Of a stretch of 64,000 nucleotides of DNA, positions 1-10,830 are shown in pieces. Origin of the DNA: Aradus depressus. Taxonomy: Eukaryota > Arthropoda > Insecta > Hemiptera > Aradidae. The position numbers and the translations under genes are program-made. Numbering within the stretch: position 1 is the stretch's first letter; every line of letters begins with the position of its first letter. Below the pieces are notes generated by a model that saw only the letters and a program-made list of their open reading frames with translations, did no database searches and was not told the DNA's origin. Where the stretch lies: contig OY759221.1 of NCBI GenBank assembly GCA_963662175.1, positions 186,001 to 250,000 on the forward strand, written 5' to 3'.

Positions 1-3000
1 ATGGTTGCGGAATGATTTCTTCAGAAAGCAAATAAGCTGGCTTGAACCTATCAATAGAGATACTGACTTCTCTACCCTTGATTATGACTTTAAAATATTT
101 TTCACAACGATCTTTTACTAGGAAAGGGCCCTCGTACGGTGGTTCCAATCCCTTCTTCACCCGATCAACCCGCAAAAAAACATGTGTGCACGTCTGAAGA
201 TTCGGGTGGACGTAAATAGATGAATATGACTTGTGATGAGCAGTAGTGGGTTTCAATTGATCCATTTGGCGAACTAAGTTAGATGTAAAAGTTTCTGGAG
301 GTGCACAGCTTGGTTGAGTGAAAAAATTCACCGGGTAATCTTAGAGTCTTGCCATAAACCATTTGACTGATAGTAAACTGGGTGTCTGGTCGTATTGCAC
401 TCCTCAGTCCAAGAAGGATTGTAGGTAGAGTGTCTGTCCATCTGATATTATTATGAGCTCGGATAGCTGCTTTCATAGTTCGGTGAAAACGTTCGACCTT
501 ACCGTTAGATTGGGGGTGGTAAGCCGTTGTATGTTGTAGGCGTATTCCGAATGTTTTAGTTAAGGTGGAAAATAAAGATGAAGTAAATTGTGAACCACGA
601 TCAGTGATTATCCGTGAAGGAATCCCAAACCTGGTAATCCAATGTGTATAAAGGATATTTGCAACGACTTCGGATGTAACGTTTTGACAAGGAATAACTT
701 CCATCCAGTTCGTGAAACGATCAATAATTGTAACGCAGTAGGAGTTCCCGTCAGACGGCGGAAGTGGTCCCACAATGTCGATGTGAATTGTGTGAAATCG
801 TTCATCTGGCTCTTCAAGGTGCTCATCTCAGATTTGGTGTGTCGGTGGATTTTACTTCTCTGGCAGCTAACACAGGCCTGCGTCCATTTTCTAACATCGT
901 CACGAATGTTCGGCCAAATAAACTTTGAGGTGATTAGCTTCACCGTGGTCTTTACACCTTGATGAGCCAAATTGTGCATGGCTTTAAATGTTGACATTCG
1001 AAAGGAGTGTGGAATAAACGGTCTAATGGATGGCGTTGAAACATCGCACCATAAAGATTTTCCTGACGCTAGAGGATATTTTTTGAATGTGAGGCTGTGT
1101 TGAGTTTTGTGCTGTAGCAGTTGTTCTAATTCTGTGTCATTAGCCTGGGCTTCCGATATGAGTTCATAGTCTACATTAGATTGATTAATTTCTTCAATAC
1201 GCGATAAGGTGTCAGAAACAACATTGTCTTTGCCTTTCACGTGCAAAATACTGGTAGAAAATTGAGAAATGAACCGCAGTTGTCGCTGTTGTCTAGGAGA
1301 CGCTTTTTCATTTTTTTGCTTGAACGCAAAAATTAAGGGCTTGTGATCAGTGGTTATCGTAAAATCATGTCCTTCCAACAGGTACTTAAACTGTTTGATA
1401 CAGAGGTATATCCCCAGCAATTCACGGTCGTAAGTGCTGTAAGCTTTTTGTGGATCGTTCAATTTTTTTGAGTAAAACGCGATTGGACACCAGGCACCAT
1501 TTTCGTATTGTTGTAACACCCCTCCAATTGCGACGTCCGAAGCATCAGTTGTAAGGTTCAGAGGAAGATCTACATTGGGAAATGCAAGTAATGTTGTATT
1601 CACCAGGTCCGCTTTACACTTTTCGAACATTTGCCTGGCCTCTTCGGTCCAGTCAACTGGAGAATGATCTTTTTTCTTGGCTCCTCTTAAATAATCATGC
1701 AGTATAGCTTGAGTTTGTGCAGCGTTTCTGAGGTATCGTCTATAAAAATTGACTAAACCCAAAAAGGTACGCAAGTCATGAACTGTTTTCGGAAGTGGAT
1801 AATCCTGAATCACTTTAACTTTGTCTGGCAACGGTGTTGATCCGGCAGTTGTAATATGGTATCCTAAAAAATCCAATTGTTCAACTCCTAAAAGCGATTT
1901 TGAGAGATTAATTCGAAGACCATAATTATGGAGTCGATCAAAAACTTGTTTTAAATTATTTCTGTGTTCTGATAAGGAGTTCGATGCTATAAGAATGTCG
2001 TCCAAATAAGGAAACACAAAATCTAGCCCAGAAAAAACCTGGTTAATAAAGCGTTGAAATGTCGCAGGCGCAGTTTTCAAGCCAAAACTCATGACATTAA
2101 ACTCATAGAGCCCAAACGGGGTTATTATCGCTGTTTTCTGTTTATCTTTTTCGATAATTGGGATTTGAAAATACGCCTTGAACAGGTCGAGTTTAGAAAA
2201 TATTTTGGTACCGTTGAGAATATGGTGAAAATCCTCGATTCTGGGGATAGGATATCTATCTGGAATTGTAAGGTCGTTTAAACGCCTGTAATCTCCACAA
2301 GGTCTTGATGTTCCATCCTTTTTACAAACCATGTGCAGTGGACTAGCCCAAGGAGATTTTGAAGGACTTATAATATTATTATCGAGCATAAATCGAAATT
2401 CTTCTGTAGCTATTTTGAGTTTCAGAGGGTCCAGTCGTCATGGTCTACAAAATACTGGACCGCCCGTGGTCTCAATAACATGTGCGACATCATGTTTAAC
2501 GTTAGAAGGAGTGAAATTTGGTATTGTTAGATTAGGATATACGGCAAGTAGATCGTGGAACCTTGAGGATTTGTTTACCGCACTAATCAAGTCTCCTTCT
2601 GAAATGGATGCGACTTCGCCACCAACGGTCAGCTTTGTCGTACCATCAAGTAAACGTTTTCCTTTTATGTCTATTAAAAGATTAAATTATTTTAAGAAGT
2701 CAGCTCCCAAAATTCCTCGCTTGATTTTAGCAACTATGAATTGCCATTGAAACTGTCTACGCAGTCCCAAATCAACATCTAATATTTTGCTACCAAAAGT
2801 TGGAATCTCCGTATTATTAGCAGCATAAAGTTTATAATCTTGGCTTGGCTTAGATTGTTTTGTTGCGGGTAGTAATGATACTTCTGCGCCACTGTCAACT
2901 AAAAATCGCAAACCGGTTTTTCGATCAGAAATAAATAAACGGCATTTGCGAAATTTATCAGCAACTGAAGCTGCCGTTAGTTCAGTTGCTGTTTCGAGTT

Positions 3001-3028
3001 TTCCGACCATGTGCAAGGTTGTTGGCAT
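1..3028 (-). pseudogene. Ty3/gypsy pol, decayed (left-edge copy)
   Basis: Read right to left it carries protease (LVDSGAEVSLLPA), reverse transcriptase (YLDD catalytic box, VMSFGL motif), RNase H (TTDASD, TTDHKPL), an HHCC integrase zinc finger, the integrase core (IIDRF, TDRGSQF, NGKVERFHR) and a GPF-type integrase tail (EPPYEGPF) that runs to the left edge. Protease and RT share one frame but are cut by in-frame stops at 2687-2689 (TAA) and 2438-2440 (TGA). The integrase core at about 300-773 lies in a shifted frame and the tail returns to the RT frame, so at least two indels are present. The protein is related throughout to the copy at 61512-64000, which is in opposite orientation. The element is dead; its 3' LTR lies beyond the left edge. 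Confidence 0.9.
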
Positions 3029-3735
3029 TTTTCAGGCTTGCAATTGACACCAAATCGAAAATGATAATAACAATATTTACCTTTTGGGTCGTATCGTTGT
3101 TTGCTGCGAGATCGACTGCGCATAGCACGACGATTTGTATTTCTTTCAGGACGTTCTCTGAAATGAAAAGCTTCGATTTGTTTTTCTAAGTTGGAAATTC
3201 TGGTATGTAGGTCAGTTTGATGGTGAAGTTGAGTCGTACTTGGATTAGATGTTGCAACTGAATAAACTTGTGAGTGTGAGCTCATCTCCATAATCTTGTC
3301 AGCCATGACAGCTAACTTGTCTAGGCCCTCATCACTGATTACTAAAATATTTTTTACTGAATCTGGCAATTTTTCAATCCATAAGGTTTTTAATACTTTT
3401 TCGGTTATTTCCTCTCCAGCCAAGGATTTCATCCGTCTCAAAAACTGACTAGGTTTTTCATCACCAATTTCTAATCCTGTGACTAACCGTTTGATTTTTT
3501 TAGCTTCGCTTTCCTTAAAACTAGCTAATAATCGGTCTTTAGCGGCTGAGTATTTATCAGCACGATTCGTTTGAATTATGTCCCATATGTATTCAATAAA
3601 TTTTGGTTCTAATTGCGCTATCAAGTAATTAAATTTTGTGTCCTCTGTAGTTATGTGATTAATAGTGATTGGGCTTCCACTTGATAAAACCAAATTTCGG
3701 GTTTCTCTATCCAAAACGGGGGTATTTTGATGCTA
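2977..3735 (-). pseudogene. Gypsy gag with a histidine/cysteine-rich end (left-edge copy)
   Basis: The main open stretch 2977-3714 encodes a capsid-like region (about residues 20-150, with KTLWIEKLPDSVKNILVISD) followed by a basic Arg/Ser tail and a C-terminal Cys/His cluster (CYYHFRFGVNC, CQQPC). I recognise this as the gag type annotated DUF7041 in many arthropod gypsy elements. The N-terminal piece [19 protein letters not shown] reads in another frame at about 3675-3735, so an indel splits it from the capsid. The pol ATG at 3028 overlaps the end of gag in the -1 frame, the same arrangement as in the right-edge copy. Confidence 0.85.
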
Positions 3736-4117
3736 ACTCTATCCACTACAAAGCTCTGGCTAACGGGATCTTTTTCGGCCATTATTATTACCAGTTCTTA
3801 ATTGGTATTAACGTAATATTAAAGATGAATAAGAAACTTACGAGAATATACGTGTTCATGAGAGAGATACGTGTATACGGCACTCGTTTCAATTCACTTT
3901 TGGAGTCACCAATTGTAAGTCTCTTAAACTGAATTAATAACAACAACAACAACAACTTGAATAATACACTTTTAATTATAAATACTAATAATCAATGACA
4001 TAACATTTTGACGCCACTTTGTAAGTCTTTTGAATATCAACAACACCTTGAATAATTCACTTTTACACGCGGTCAGTTTATTTGTTTTTCAATATGGCGA
4101 TCACTATAATGGGGAGC
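3736..4117. other. Intergenic or element-leader sequence with a CAA microsatellite
   Basis: No convincing gene is visible. It should include the 5' leader and LTR of the minus-strand gypsy, but no LTR end or primer site could be identified. A short (ACA)n run lies at 3938-3956, and a near-duplicate phrase (TTGAATAAT.CACTTTTA) occurs at about 3956-3975 and 4050-4066. Confidence 0.4.
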
Positions 4118-4792
4118 TCAGAGGGAGGTCTCCACACCTTCATGTTTTTTCAAAGAACACCTCCCACATATTTTTTCGTTTTTACAATAGTCCAGAGTAA
4201 GTTGAAATTCATAACATTGGTAACACTGAGTGGGTCGTGGTATGAAGGGCTTTACTTGCACATTTAAAAACTGGTATCTAATCCTAGAAGGTATCTCGGG
4301 TTGGCCAAATGTTAAAATTAAAACTGGGGAAGCTACTTTTTCATTATTGATTGTTTTATAGATTCTTTTAATATTAATTACATTTTCAGAACTGAGCTCC
4401 GCTTTGATATCTTCTTCAGAAACAAATAATAAATCATGGGAAAAAATTATGCCTCTCGAAAAATTCAAAGTTCTATGCAACTCATAAGAAATATTATAGT
4501 TTTCAAGAGAGTTAAACGAAAGGATATCTTCGTATTCTTTATTGTTCAATACTTCTAGTAAAACAGTTCCGTTTCTAAGGAATTTCATTTCGGTACTTGG
4601 AGAAATGCTTTTGATAAATTTGTAGATTTTAAATGGATTCAATTTTTGGGCCATAACTAAATTATTTTCAAGATTTTTTATTGACATAATAACGAATTTT
4701 TTATTTTTTTCTCTATGGTGAAAGAAAGAATTAACGTATTTTGGCATTTTTATTGCATCATCTGGAGGTTTGGGCTCTATTTCAGAGTCCAT
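4118..4792 (-). pseudogene. Non-LTR retrotransposon ORF1 (Jockey-superfamily type), truncated
   Basis: A 224-residue frame starts at the ATG at 4792. Its C-terminal part reads QVKPFIPRPTQCYQCYEF, then two Cys-rich zinc knuckles (CYQC...YC and CGRC...H), the arrangement of the RNA-binding ORF1 protein of Jockey/I-type LINEs. The upstream part has the alpha/beta pattern of an RNA-recognition fold, with no close match from memory. The frame ends shortly after the second knuckle, where ORF1 proteins normally continue, so the copy is probably 3' truncated. No ORF2 follows on this strand. Confidence 0.65.
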
Positions 4793-5023
4793 TTTTTAGC
4801 TATAAACTAAACAAAATATAAAAATAAGAAGATTTCTGCTATTAAATAAGTAAGAGTAAGGAAAAAGAATAAAAAAAAAACTAAAAAAATAAATGTGAAA
4901 ACGAGAAACTTAGCTTCACGTAGGTAGTCCAAGTTAATCCCTGGGAGCTGTTTACTCGCTGGATGATAAACACAGACTGGTTTTATTGTATCTGTTGATC
5001 AAGATGTGGGTAAGGGCATTAAA

Positions 5024-5224
5024 TTAATTGATTCCTTTATTAGTTATACTTTTCTCAAAAAGAGAAGAGCAATGTTTAGTTATTCGAAAGTCTTCTTTCT
5101 TCCTGGTATCGTAATCACGACTAGTATTGTTGAGAGGGAAAATATTTTTATTTTTCCTAATAACCATTAATGTTTCAAATATAAACAGCGATGACAAAGG
5201 CATGTAATTGTGAGAACGAACCAT
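5024..5224 (-). pseudogene. LINE ORF2 C-terminal fragment, inverted relative to the copy at 6301
   Basis: The 66 codons are almost the same as the stretch encoded on the + strand at about 6301-6475 (shared LFIF.TLMVIRKN and SRDYDTRKKEDFRITKHCSS). It is therefore the 3' end of the same LINE family inserted in opposite orientation, about 1.1 kb away. Nothing else of that copy is seen. Confidence 0.8.
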
Positions 5225-5348
5225 TGGAGCTAGAAATTACTGAAATATCTAGAAATAACCCCCAGTGCCAGGAAAAAATATAAACATCATTACTTGTATT
5301 GTTCATGTACATTTTTCAGTTTACACGGGTAAAATGATTTGTTAAATA

Positions 5349-5366
5349 CAGTGCACGCCGCTTAAT
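5349..5366 (+). mobile_element. Orphan terminal inverted repeat, pogo/Tigger-like
   Basis: CAGTGCACGCCGCTTAAT, preceded by TA, matches exactly the reverse complement of 26678-26695, which is followed by TA. A CAGT start, a CCGCTTA core and a TA target are features of pogo/Tigger-type Tc1-mariner ends. No partner end or transposase is seen nearby. Confidence 0.5.
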
Positions 5367-5449
5367 TCATCATCATCACGGTTATTGTGATCAAAATGGA
5401 ACGGGACCACGCAGTTCCAATGTATTAAAAATGTTCTGCAATAATTTTA

Positions 5450-6640
5450 ATTCTAGACAAAAAAGAACAAGTGTCTGGTATATTCGCTGATTTAACTAAA
5501 GCCTTCGATCTGGTGAATCACGAAGTACTTCTTAAAAAAATGAGCCACTACGGCATTAAAGGTGTAGCGCTTGATCTCTTTAGTAGTTACTTATCTGGAA
5601 GGCTACAAAGAGTCGAAGCTCAGGATGTAACTGGGGAAATGTTTACCTCAGAATGGAGAGAGATTACATGCGGTGTTCTTCAAGGATCAATCTTAGGACC
5701 TTTGCTGTTCCTTATATACATTAACGACTTACCTAGTTATGTGAAACCCTTTAATTCGGTCCTTTTTGCGGATAATACTAATATTCTCGTGACGGCAAAA
5801 AATCCCACCGCTTTGAATGAATCCATATCCAAAGCTATTGGAATTTTAAACGAATGGCTTCTCTTCAATGATTTAATGTTAAATGCGTCTAAAACAACTA
5901 ACTTAAACTTCAAAATTACGAATAAATTGCCAGAAGAGAAACAACCATTAACTGTTGATACTCTTTCCTCATCATTCAAAGATAATATAAAATTCCTAGG
6001 TCTCCATATTGATACGAAACTTACATGGGCTGAACATACGGCTATTATCGGTAAGAAATTGAGTTCCGTTTGCTTCTTACTTCGAAATCTTAAAAAGATC
6101 GTGCCAAAGGAAACATTAACTACTCGCCTACCGATTACGCCTATTTCCACTCCATAATCAGTTATGGTTTAATACATTGGGGCTCATGTAGCTCGAGTGT
6201 TAATATTTTCAGACTTCAGAAAAAAGCATTAAGAATTATAAACAGTACTACTCAAAGAACAACCTGCAGAGAAATATTTAAACAACTCAAAATCCTGCCT
6301 TTGCCATCGCTGTTTATATTTAAAACATTAATGGTTATTAGGAAAAATAGAAATATTTTCCCTCGCAACAATACTAGTCGTGATTACGATACCCGGAAGA
6401 AAGAAGACTTTCGAATAACTAAACATTGCTCATCTCTTTTTGAAAAAAGTATAACTCATAAAGGAATTAATTTATTGAATGCCCTTCCCCACTTCTTGAA
6501 GTCAATAGATACAATAAAAAAATTTAAATTTCAACTAAAAATGTTCATGTTGGAGGAAACCCTATACACGGAAACGGAGTTTTATAATCACTTGAAAAAT
6601 AATAATATAATCACAATAAAGAATCGTGTTTCGTAGCCAA
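5450..6640 (+). pseudogene. LINE reverse transcriptase, 5' truncated and frameshifted (Jockey/CR1-like)
   Basis: The reading begins inside the RT (GIFADLTKAFDLVNHEVLL), continues through GVLQGSILGPLLFLIYINDLP and a catalytic box FADNTN at 5765-5782, and loses frame at about 6130-6160. The C-terminal domain resumes in another frame (LIHWGSCSS...LQKKALRII, then 6301-6636). The second catalytic aspartate of the usual FADD is Asn (codon 5774-5776), so the copy would be inactive even without the frameshift. Endonuclease and ORF1 are missing. A related C-terminal fragment lies inverted at 5024-5224. Confidence 0.9.
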
Positions 6641-6739
6641 AAACATAATTTGATACAAAGCTTTCATTTTTATTTTTTGGGCAGAGTTCCTCCACACCTT
6701 AAAGGTCAGTCCAATGTACGTTATTGTTTTATTTATTCA

Positions 6740-7013
6740 CTAGCAGTAATACCCGGCGTTGCCCGGGCAACTTTGACTTTTCTCCTAATATCTCTCATTC
6801 CAAACCTATTCAATTCTTCTGTGAAATCTTCATCTTGTGAAATAGACAATATTTTTTTTTTAAACATACGTTTTTCTTTATTTTCTATTAAGTGTTTCAA
6901 AATATCTCGGCTAAAAATGTTAAGTTCCCTTAGAAAGTTAAAGTATGGAGTATAACTGGGGAAGTATGAAAGTACATAATTGGTTCAATATGAAAAGATA
7001 CATGTGAAATTGA
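6740..7013 (-). mobile_element. Helitron 3'-end fragment
   Basis: On the minus strand the sequence ends GCAACGCCGGGTATTACTG-CTAG followed by T. That is a CCCGG...CCGGG hairpin about 8 nt before a CTAG terminus inserted before T, the hallmark of a Helitron 3' end. The same terminus recurs at 9428 and 23024. Only about 270 bp of the element remain before an unrelated TIR begins at 7014. Confidence 0.7.
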
Positions 7014-7034
7014 CAGGGGCGTAGCCAGGATTTT
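7014..7034 (+). mobile_element. Orphan hAT-type terminal inverted repeat
   Basis: CAGGGGCGTAGCCAGGATTT is the widely seen hAT end (CAG start, GGCGTAGC core), followed by the usual G-rich stretch. I found no matching right end or hAT transposase in the window, so this is a solo end. Confidence 0.5.
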
Positions 7035-8234
7035 GAGCAGGGGGGAGGGTCGCCCGCACTCTTCGCCCGGTTTGCGGGCTGAGATCTCTATGAATCCACT
7101 CGAAAACTATTGCTCGTACAAGATACCTAAAAATACCGGAGAACCAAGTTTTTTTTGTGAAGAATATGAAAATCCTAATTAAAAATTTGTAAAAATTGAA
7201 TTTTTTTACGATTTAATTTCACTGAGGTGTGTTGTGTCAATGTTTAAGCCTATTTCTGATTCGTGTTCTTATACCCTGTTTTTAAATTGTCTCCCAGTTT
7301 GACTTACAAAACCAAATTACATATTAAATCTAAAAACCGTTTAGAAGCGAGAAATTTGAAGAATGAGATTTAGCCAGACTTTTTTCGAAAAACATTTTTA
7401 TTTCGATTTTTGAGTAGGATTCAGATATCCCGGTTGTTCTCTATCAGTTTTAACAAATATTAAATCTAAAAACCGTTAAAAAGTGAGAAATTTGAAGAAT
7501 GAATTCTACCGAGCTCAGGATCGCCATTTAGAAATCTAGCCAAGGCACTCGGTCAGATGTTTTAATCGAAAAGATAAAAATAAATTTGAGCACGTCGTCC
7601 TTCGGATTGGACTTTAAGCGATGATCGAGGGCCTTTGCGTATGTCAGGTACTCGATAATGAGTCGTATGTTATGTATCTAAACCTGGGTAGGTGAAATTT
7701 CACTTCGGGTAAAAATAACTTTGAGCACGTCGTCCTTCGAATTGGACTTTAAGCGATGATCGAGGGCCTTTTCGTATGTCAGGTATTGGATAATGAGTCG
7801 TATGTTATGTATCTAAACCTGGGTAGGTGAAATTTAACTTAGGGTAAAAATAACTTTAAGCACGTCGTCCTTCGGATGGGACTTTCCCGATACATCTGAA
7901 TCTTTCTTTGGTTGACCATCTTCGTTTCTGGATGCTGCCTATCTACCAACATTGCTGTATTAATTTGTTTTTCAGAAAATATGTCAAATCGGTCCCTCAA
8001 AGCCCATTTATATTCCACATTTCTTCCTTGATAATTTTAGTTGGAACCAAACGGTAACTTATTTTATCTTACACATGGAGTCTATCGAGCTCAGGATCGC
8101 CTCTTAGAAATTTAGCCAAGGCACTTAAGTCAGATGTTTTAATCGAGAAGTTAGAAATAAATTTGAGCACGTCGTCCTTCGGATTGCACTTTAAGCCATG
8201 ATACGAGCCTTCTCGTATGTCAGGTACTCGATAA
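7035..8234 (+). repeat. R1 repeat block: degenerate SINE-derived cassettes
   Basis: Contains repeated cassettes of the form GAGCACGTCGTCCTTCGGAT...GTCAGGTACTCGATAATGAGTC at about 7590, 7725, 7860 and 8165, spaced about 133 bp where tandem, mixed with AT-rich stretches (CGATTTTTGAGTAGGATTCAGATATCCCGG; GTTTTAACAAATATTAAATC). The cassette aligns with the body of the tRNA-derived SINE at 36439-37080, and the preceding CCGAGCTCAGGATCGCC aligns with its tRNA-like head with a ruined B box. No coding capacity. The block ends at the Harbinger target site (TAA 8235-8237). Confidence 0.7.
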
Positions 8235-8237
8235 TAA

Positions 8238-8270
8238 AGCTAAGCGCGCACTAGGGCGGCACGGCACGGA
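8238..8270 (+). repeat. Left TIR of the Harbinger element
   Basis: Starts AGCTAAGCGCGCACTAGGG and matches the reverse complement of 14399-14431 with two differences. The TAA target duplicate precedes it at 8235-8237. Confidence 0.85.
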
Positions 8271-8361
8271 CGGCATTTTTAAAGGTGGGTGCGCATACTA
8301 AACGGGAACTCCCGCCATCCAGCAGTGTATACTGAGCTACCTTGTGGTGAACAAGGTCAAA

Positions 8362-8660
8362 ATGGATAGTGATGACGAGTGTTTGGTTGTTAGTGCAATT
8401 TTGGTAGAAGAAGAGGAAGAGATGCTAACCAAAAAAAAAAAAATTCTTGGATTCATCAAATTAATAGAAAAAGACTGACTTTTGGTGAATTTCATACCTT
8501 GTTTCCGGACCTTATGGAAGATGATGCTAAATTCTTTCAATACTTCCGAATGACTCAGGAGAAGTTCGAATCCCTTTATGACCTCATTAAAGATGAAATC
8601 TTCAGGAAACAAACTATGTTTCGAAAAATGGTACCTGGCACAAATGTAGAAGATTCAATG
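8362..8660 (+). pseudogene. PIF/Harbinger transposase (HARBI1-like), N-terminal fragment
   Basis: From the ATG at 8362 the product starts with an acidic stretch (MDSDDECLVV, then EEEEE). After a 13-A run that shifts the frame it reads WIHQINRKRLTFGEFHTLFPDL, DDAKFFQYFRMTQEKFE and LYDLIKDEI. This is the conserved N-terminal region of HARBI1-type nucleases, just upstream of the DDE catalytic domain. Similarity stops near 8650, so the catalytic core is absent. The homopolymer indel and the truncation make it a remnant. Its position next to the TIR agrees with the first exon of an autonomous element. Confidence 0.8.
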
Positions 8661-8689
8661 TTTACTATTAATAATAATTATTAAATATC

Positions 8690-9000
8690 TAAATCCAATA
8701 TTATTGAACAGTGTTATGTTCACATGTTCAATTAAAAATGATTATAATTGTAACCACTGGAATAGCCGATTTCGTCGAAATCAAAGACTCAGGGGACCCT
8801 AAAACGTGTAAATCCATTGAAAACGGCATTCTCAATTTTTTGACGGATCAAAATACGTTCTTTACCTACAGTGCAGGTTAAGGAAAGTTATAAGTGTGAG
8901 AGTGACAATCCATCAATGCACACAACTAAAAATTATTATACATAATATTAATTATTACTAATACTAAACATTATTATTACTTATATACTTCAAGTTACTT
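8690..9000. other. Harbinger interior without a recognised gene
   Basis: AT-rich sequence between the transposase remnant (+) and the MADF exon (-). A palindromic phrase TTTCGTCGAAAT lies at 8770-8781. No other feature is supported. Confidence 0.4.
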
Positions 9001-9002
9001 AC

Positions 9003-9135
9003 CATTCTGTTTCATCAGTCCACCGATCTCTTCCCATATATTTTCCCGTCTGCTACTGTTGAAATATTCAGGGTGGCGCATGTTAAATATTTCTGGATAG
9101 TTTTGCACTAATATAATCAATTTGGACACATCCAT
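9003..9135 (-). CDS. MADF (Myb/SANT-like) exon of the Harbinger accessory protein
   Basis: Reading from the ATG at 9135, 44 codons give a canonical MADF start: MDVSKLIILVQNYPEIF, then RHPEYF and RRENIWEEIGGLM. The exon then meets a consensus splice donor (G|GTAAGT at 9003/9002). MADF/Myb-like proteins are the DNA-binding partners of PIF/Harbinger transposases and bring them to the TIRs. Finding one beside a HARBI1 fragment inside matching TIRs supports the element assignment. Later exons are not identified. The alternative, an unrelated host MADF gene, is less likely given the context. Confidence 0.75.
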
Positions 9136-9390
9136 CTTTTTGTAGAAGGGTAGAACTTAACTGACTATCAATCTGTCATGAGGATGACGTGGCAAACAAT
9201 TCCAAGGCGCCCGCAATACACATTTGATTCAATGAAAGAAAAAAAAAACACTTAGACTATAGCCATTTAGGCCGTCAGTCGGAGTTGGCATTACAGATAT
9301 TTGATGAACAAAAAATATTAACTTATATAAATAAATTAAGAGAATAAATAATCATCGTTAAATTCCTTAAAAAAAAAATAAAAAATTAAA

Positions 9391-9427
<37 letters not shown>
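9136..9427. other. AT-rich spacer with (AT)n microsatellite
   Basis: No gene is visible. Contains A-rich runs and an (AT)n tract at about 9398-9426, into which the following Helitron is inserted. Confidence 0.5.
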
Positions 9428-10830
9428 CTAGCAGTAATACCCGGCGTTGCCCGGGGAACTTTGAATTTTCTCTCAATATCTCCTGTAAGTCTATTCAAAT
9501 CACATTCATGATGTTATAATTTTCGATTATTCATACGGAATAAGGCTTATAGTCCTTCAACTATAGTAACGCTAGTAAGTTTTTAAGACCCCTAGGCACC
9601 ACAGCTAGTATGCGCTTTTCAACGGCGGAAACCCCAGCTAGTGAATACTTGGCATCGCTGGGCACCGCAGCTAGTAAGAAGTTAGGAACGCTGGGCATTA
9701 CAGCTAGTATGTGCCTTGCGACGGCGGACCCCACATTTAGTACGTAGTTAGGAACGCTGGGCACCACGGCTAGTATGTTCCTTGCGACGGCGGACCCTAC
9801 AGCTATTACGTAGTTAGGAACGCTGGGCACCACAGCTAGTAAGTGTCTTGTAACGGCGGACCCCACAGCTAGTGTTAGGAACGCTGGGCATCTCAGTTAG
9901 TATGTGCCTTGCGACGGCGGACCCCACAGCTAGTACGATATTAGGAACGCTGTGCACCACAGCTTGTAAATGCCTTGCAACAGCGGACCCCACAGCGAAT
10001 ACATAGTTACTACTACATGTGAAATTCATGACAATCCGATTACCCTTTAATCAGTCAGCATTTTTTTATGCTTTGCCCTCCCCCCCCCCCCCCCCCCCCC
10101 TGTTAAATTTTTGAAGATGTCACATAGTGTATTTTTCTATTTGGCCATCAAGAATACTACATAAGAAATTCCATGACAATCCGATCATCCGTAAATGATC
10201 TATCACTATCTTCAAATTTACGCCTACCCCACAACCCCCCTCCCGTTCAAAACTTTGGGACGCCACACACCTTTTTTTCCTTTTTGGCTTTTAAAAATAC
10301 TACATGTGAAATTTCATGACAATTCGACCATTAGTTAATGAAAACTGACATAATTGCAGAGATATTGTGAAATAATTCAAATGGACTTGAAAAATAAAAT
10401 AAAACTGGTTTATTTAATATATTGTCTAATTTCACTAACTATATATACATGGGAGTACTTTCGGTATTTCTACCATCCTCAGCCAAAAGCATAAGTCTTA
10501 TCTCTTATGCTTTTGGCTGAGGATGGTAGAAATACCGAAAGTACTCCCATGTATATATAGTTAGTGAAATTAGACAATATATTAAATAAACCAGTTTTAT
10601 TTTATTTTTCAAGTCCATTAGTTAATGAGTTAGCACTATTTGAATACTTAGGCCCCCCTTACTACCCCCCTTCCCGATCAAAATTTTGGGACGCGACATA
10701 GCCTATTATTCAATCGGGCTCAAAAGAATGCTACATGTGAAGTTTCATAAAAATCCGTCCAGCTGTATGGGCGTGATGCTGGAACAAACATACAAACACA
10801 CAAACCCCGTTTCAGCTTTATTAATATAGA
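9428..10830 (-). mobile_element. Helitron, both ends present, non-autonomous
   Basis: The 3' end (minus strand) is the GCCGGG hairpin plus CTAG at 9428-9431, followed by T. The 5' end is TCTATATTAATAAAGCTGAA at 10830, leading into the GTTCCAGCATCACGCCC phrase shared with the copy ending at 14118. The interior has decayed 66-bp units (9560-10010), poly-C runs and diverged units of about 120 bp containing TACATGTGAAATTTCATGAC. No Rep/helicase is encoded. The base before the 5' TC is G instead of the usual A. A palindromic Penelope-type insertion lies within it (10342-10614). Confidence 0.7.
10342..10614. mobile_element. Palindromic Penelope-like terminus pair with hammerhead-like motif
   Basis: Two 115-bp arms (10381-10495, 10504-10618) are perfect reverse complements around an 8-nt loop. 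Each arm contains CTGAGGATGGTAGAAATACC-GAAA (on the right arm CTGAGGA is 10517-10523 and GAAA 10537-10540): the CUGANGA and GAAA boxes of a hammerhead core enclosing a GGUA/UACC stem. The insertion is bracketed by a 14-bp duplication CCATTAGTTAATGA (10328-10341 and 10615-10628). Inverted terminal repeats with hammerhead motifs and target duplications of 10 bp or more fit Penelope-like retroelements. No protein is encoded. Confidence 0.65.
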
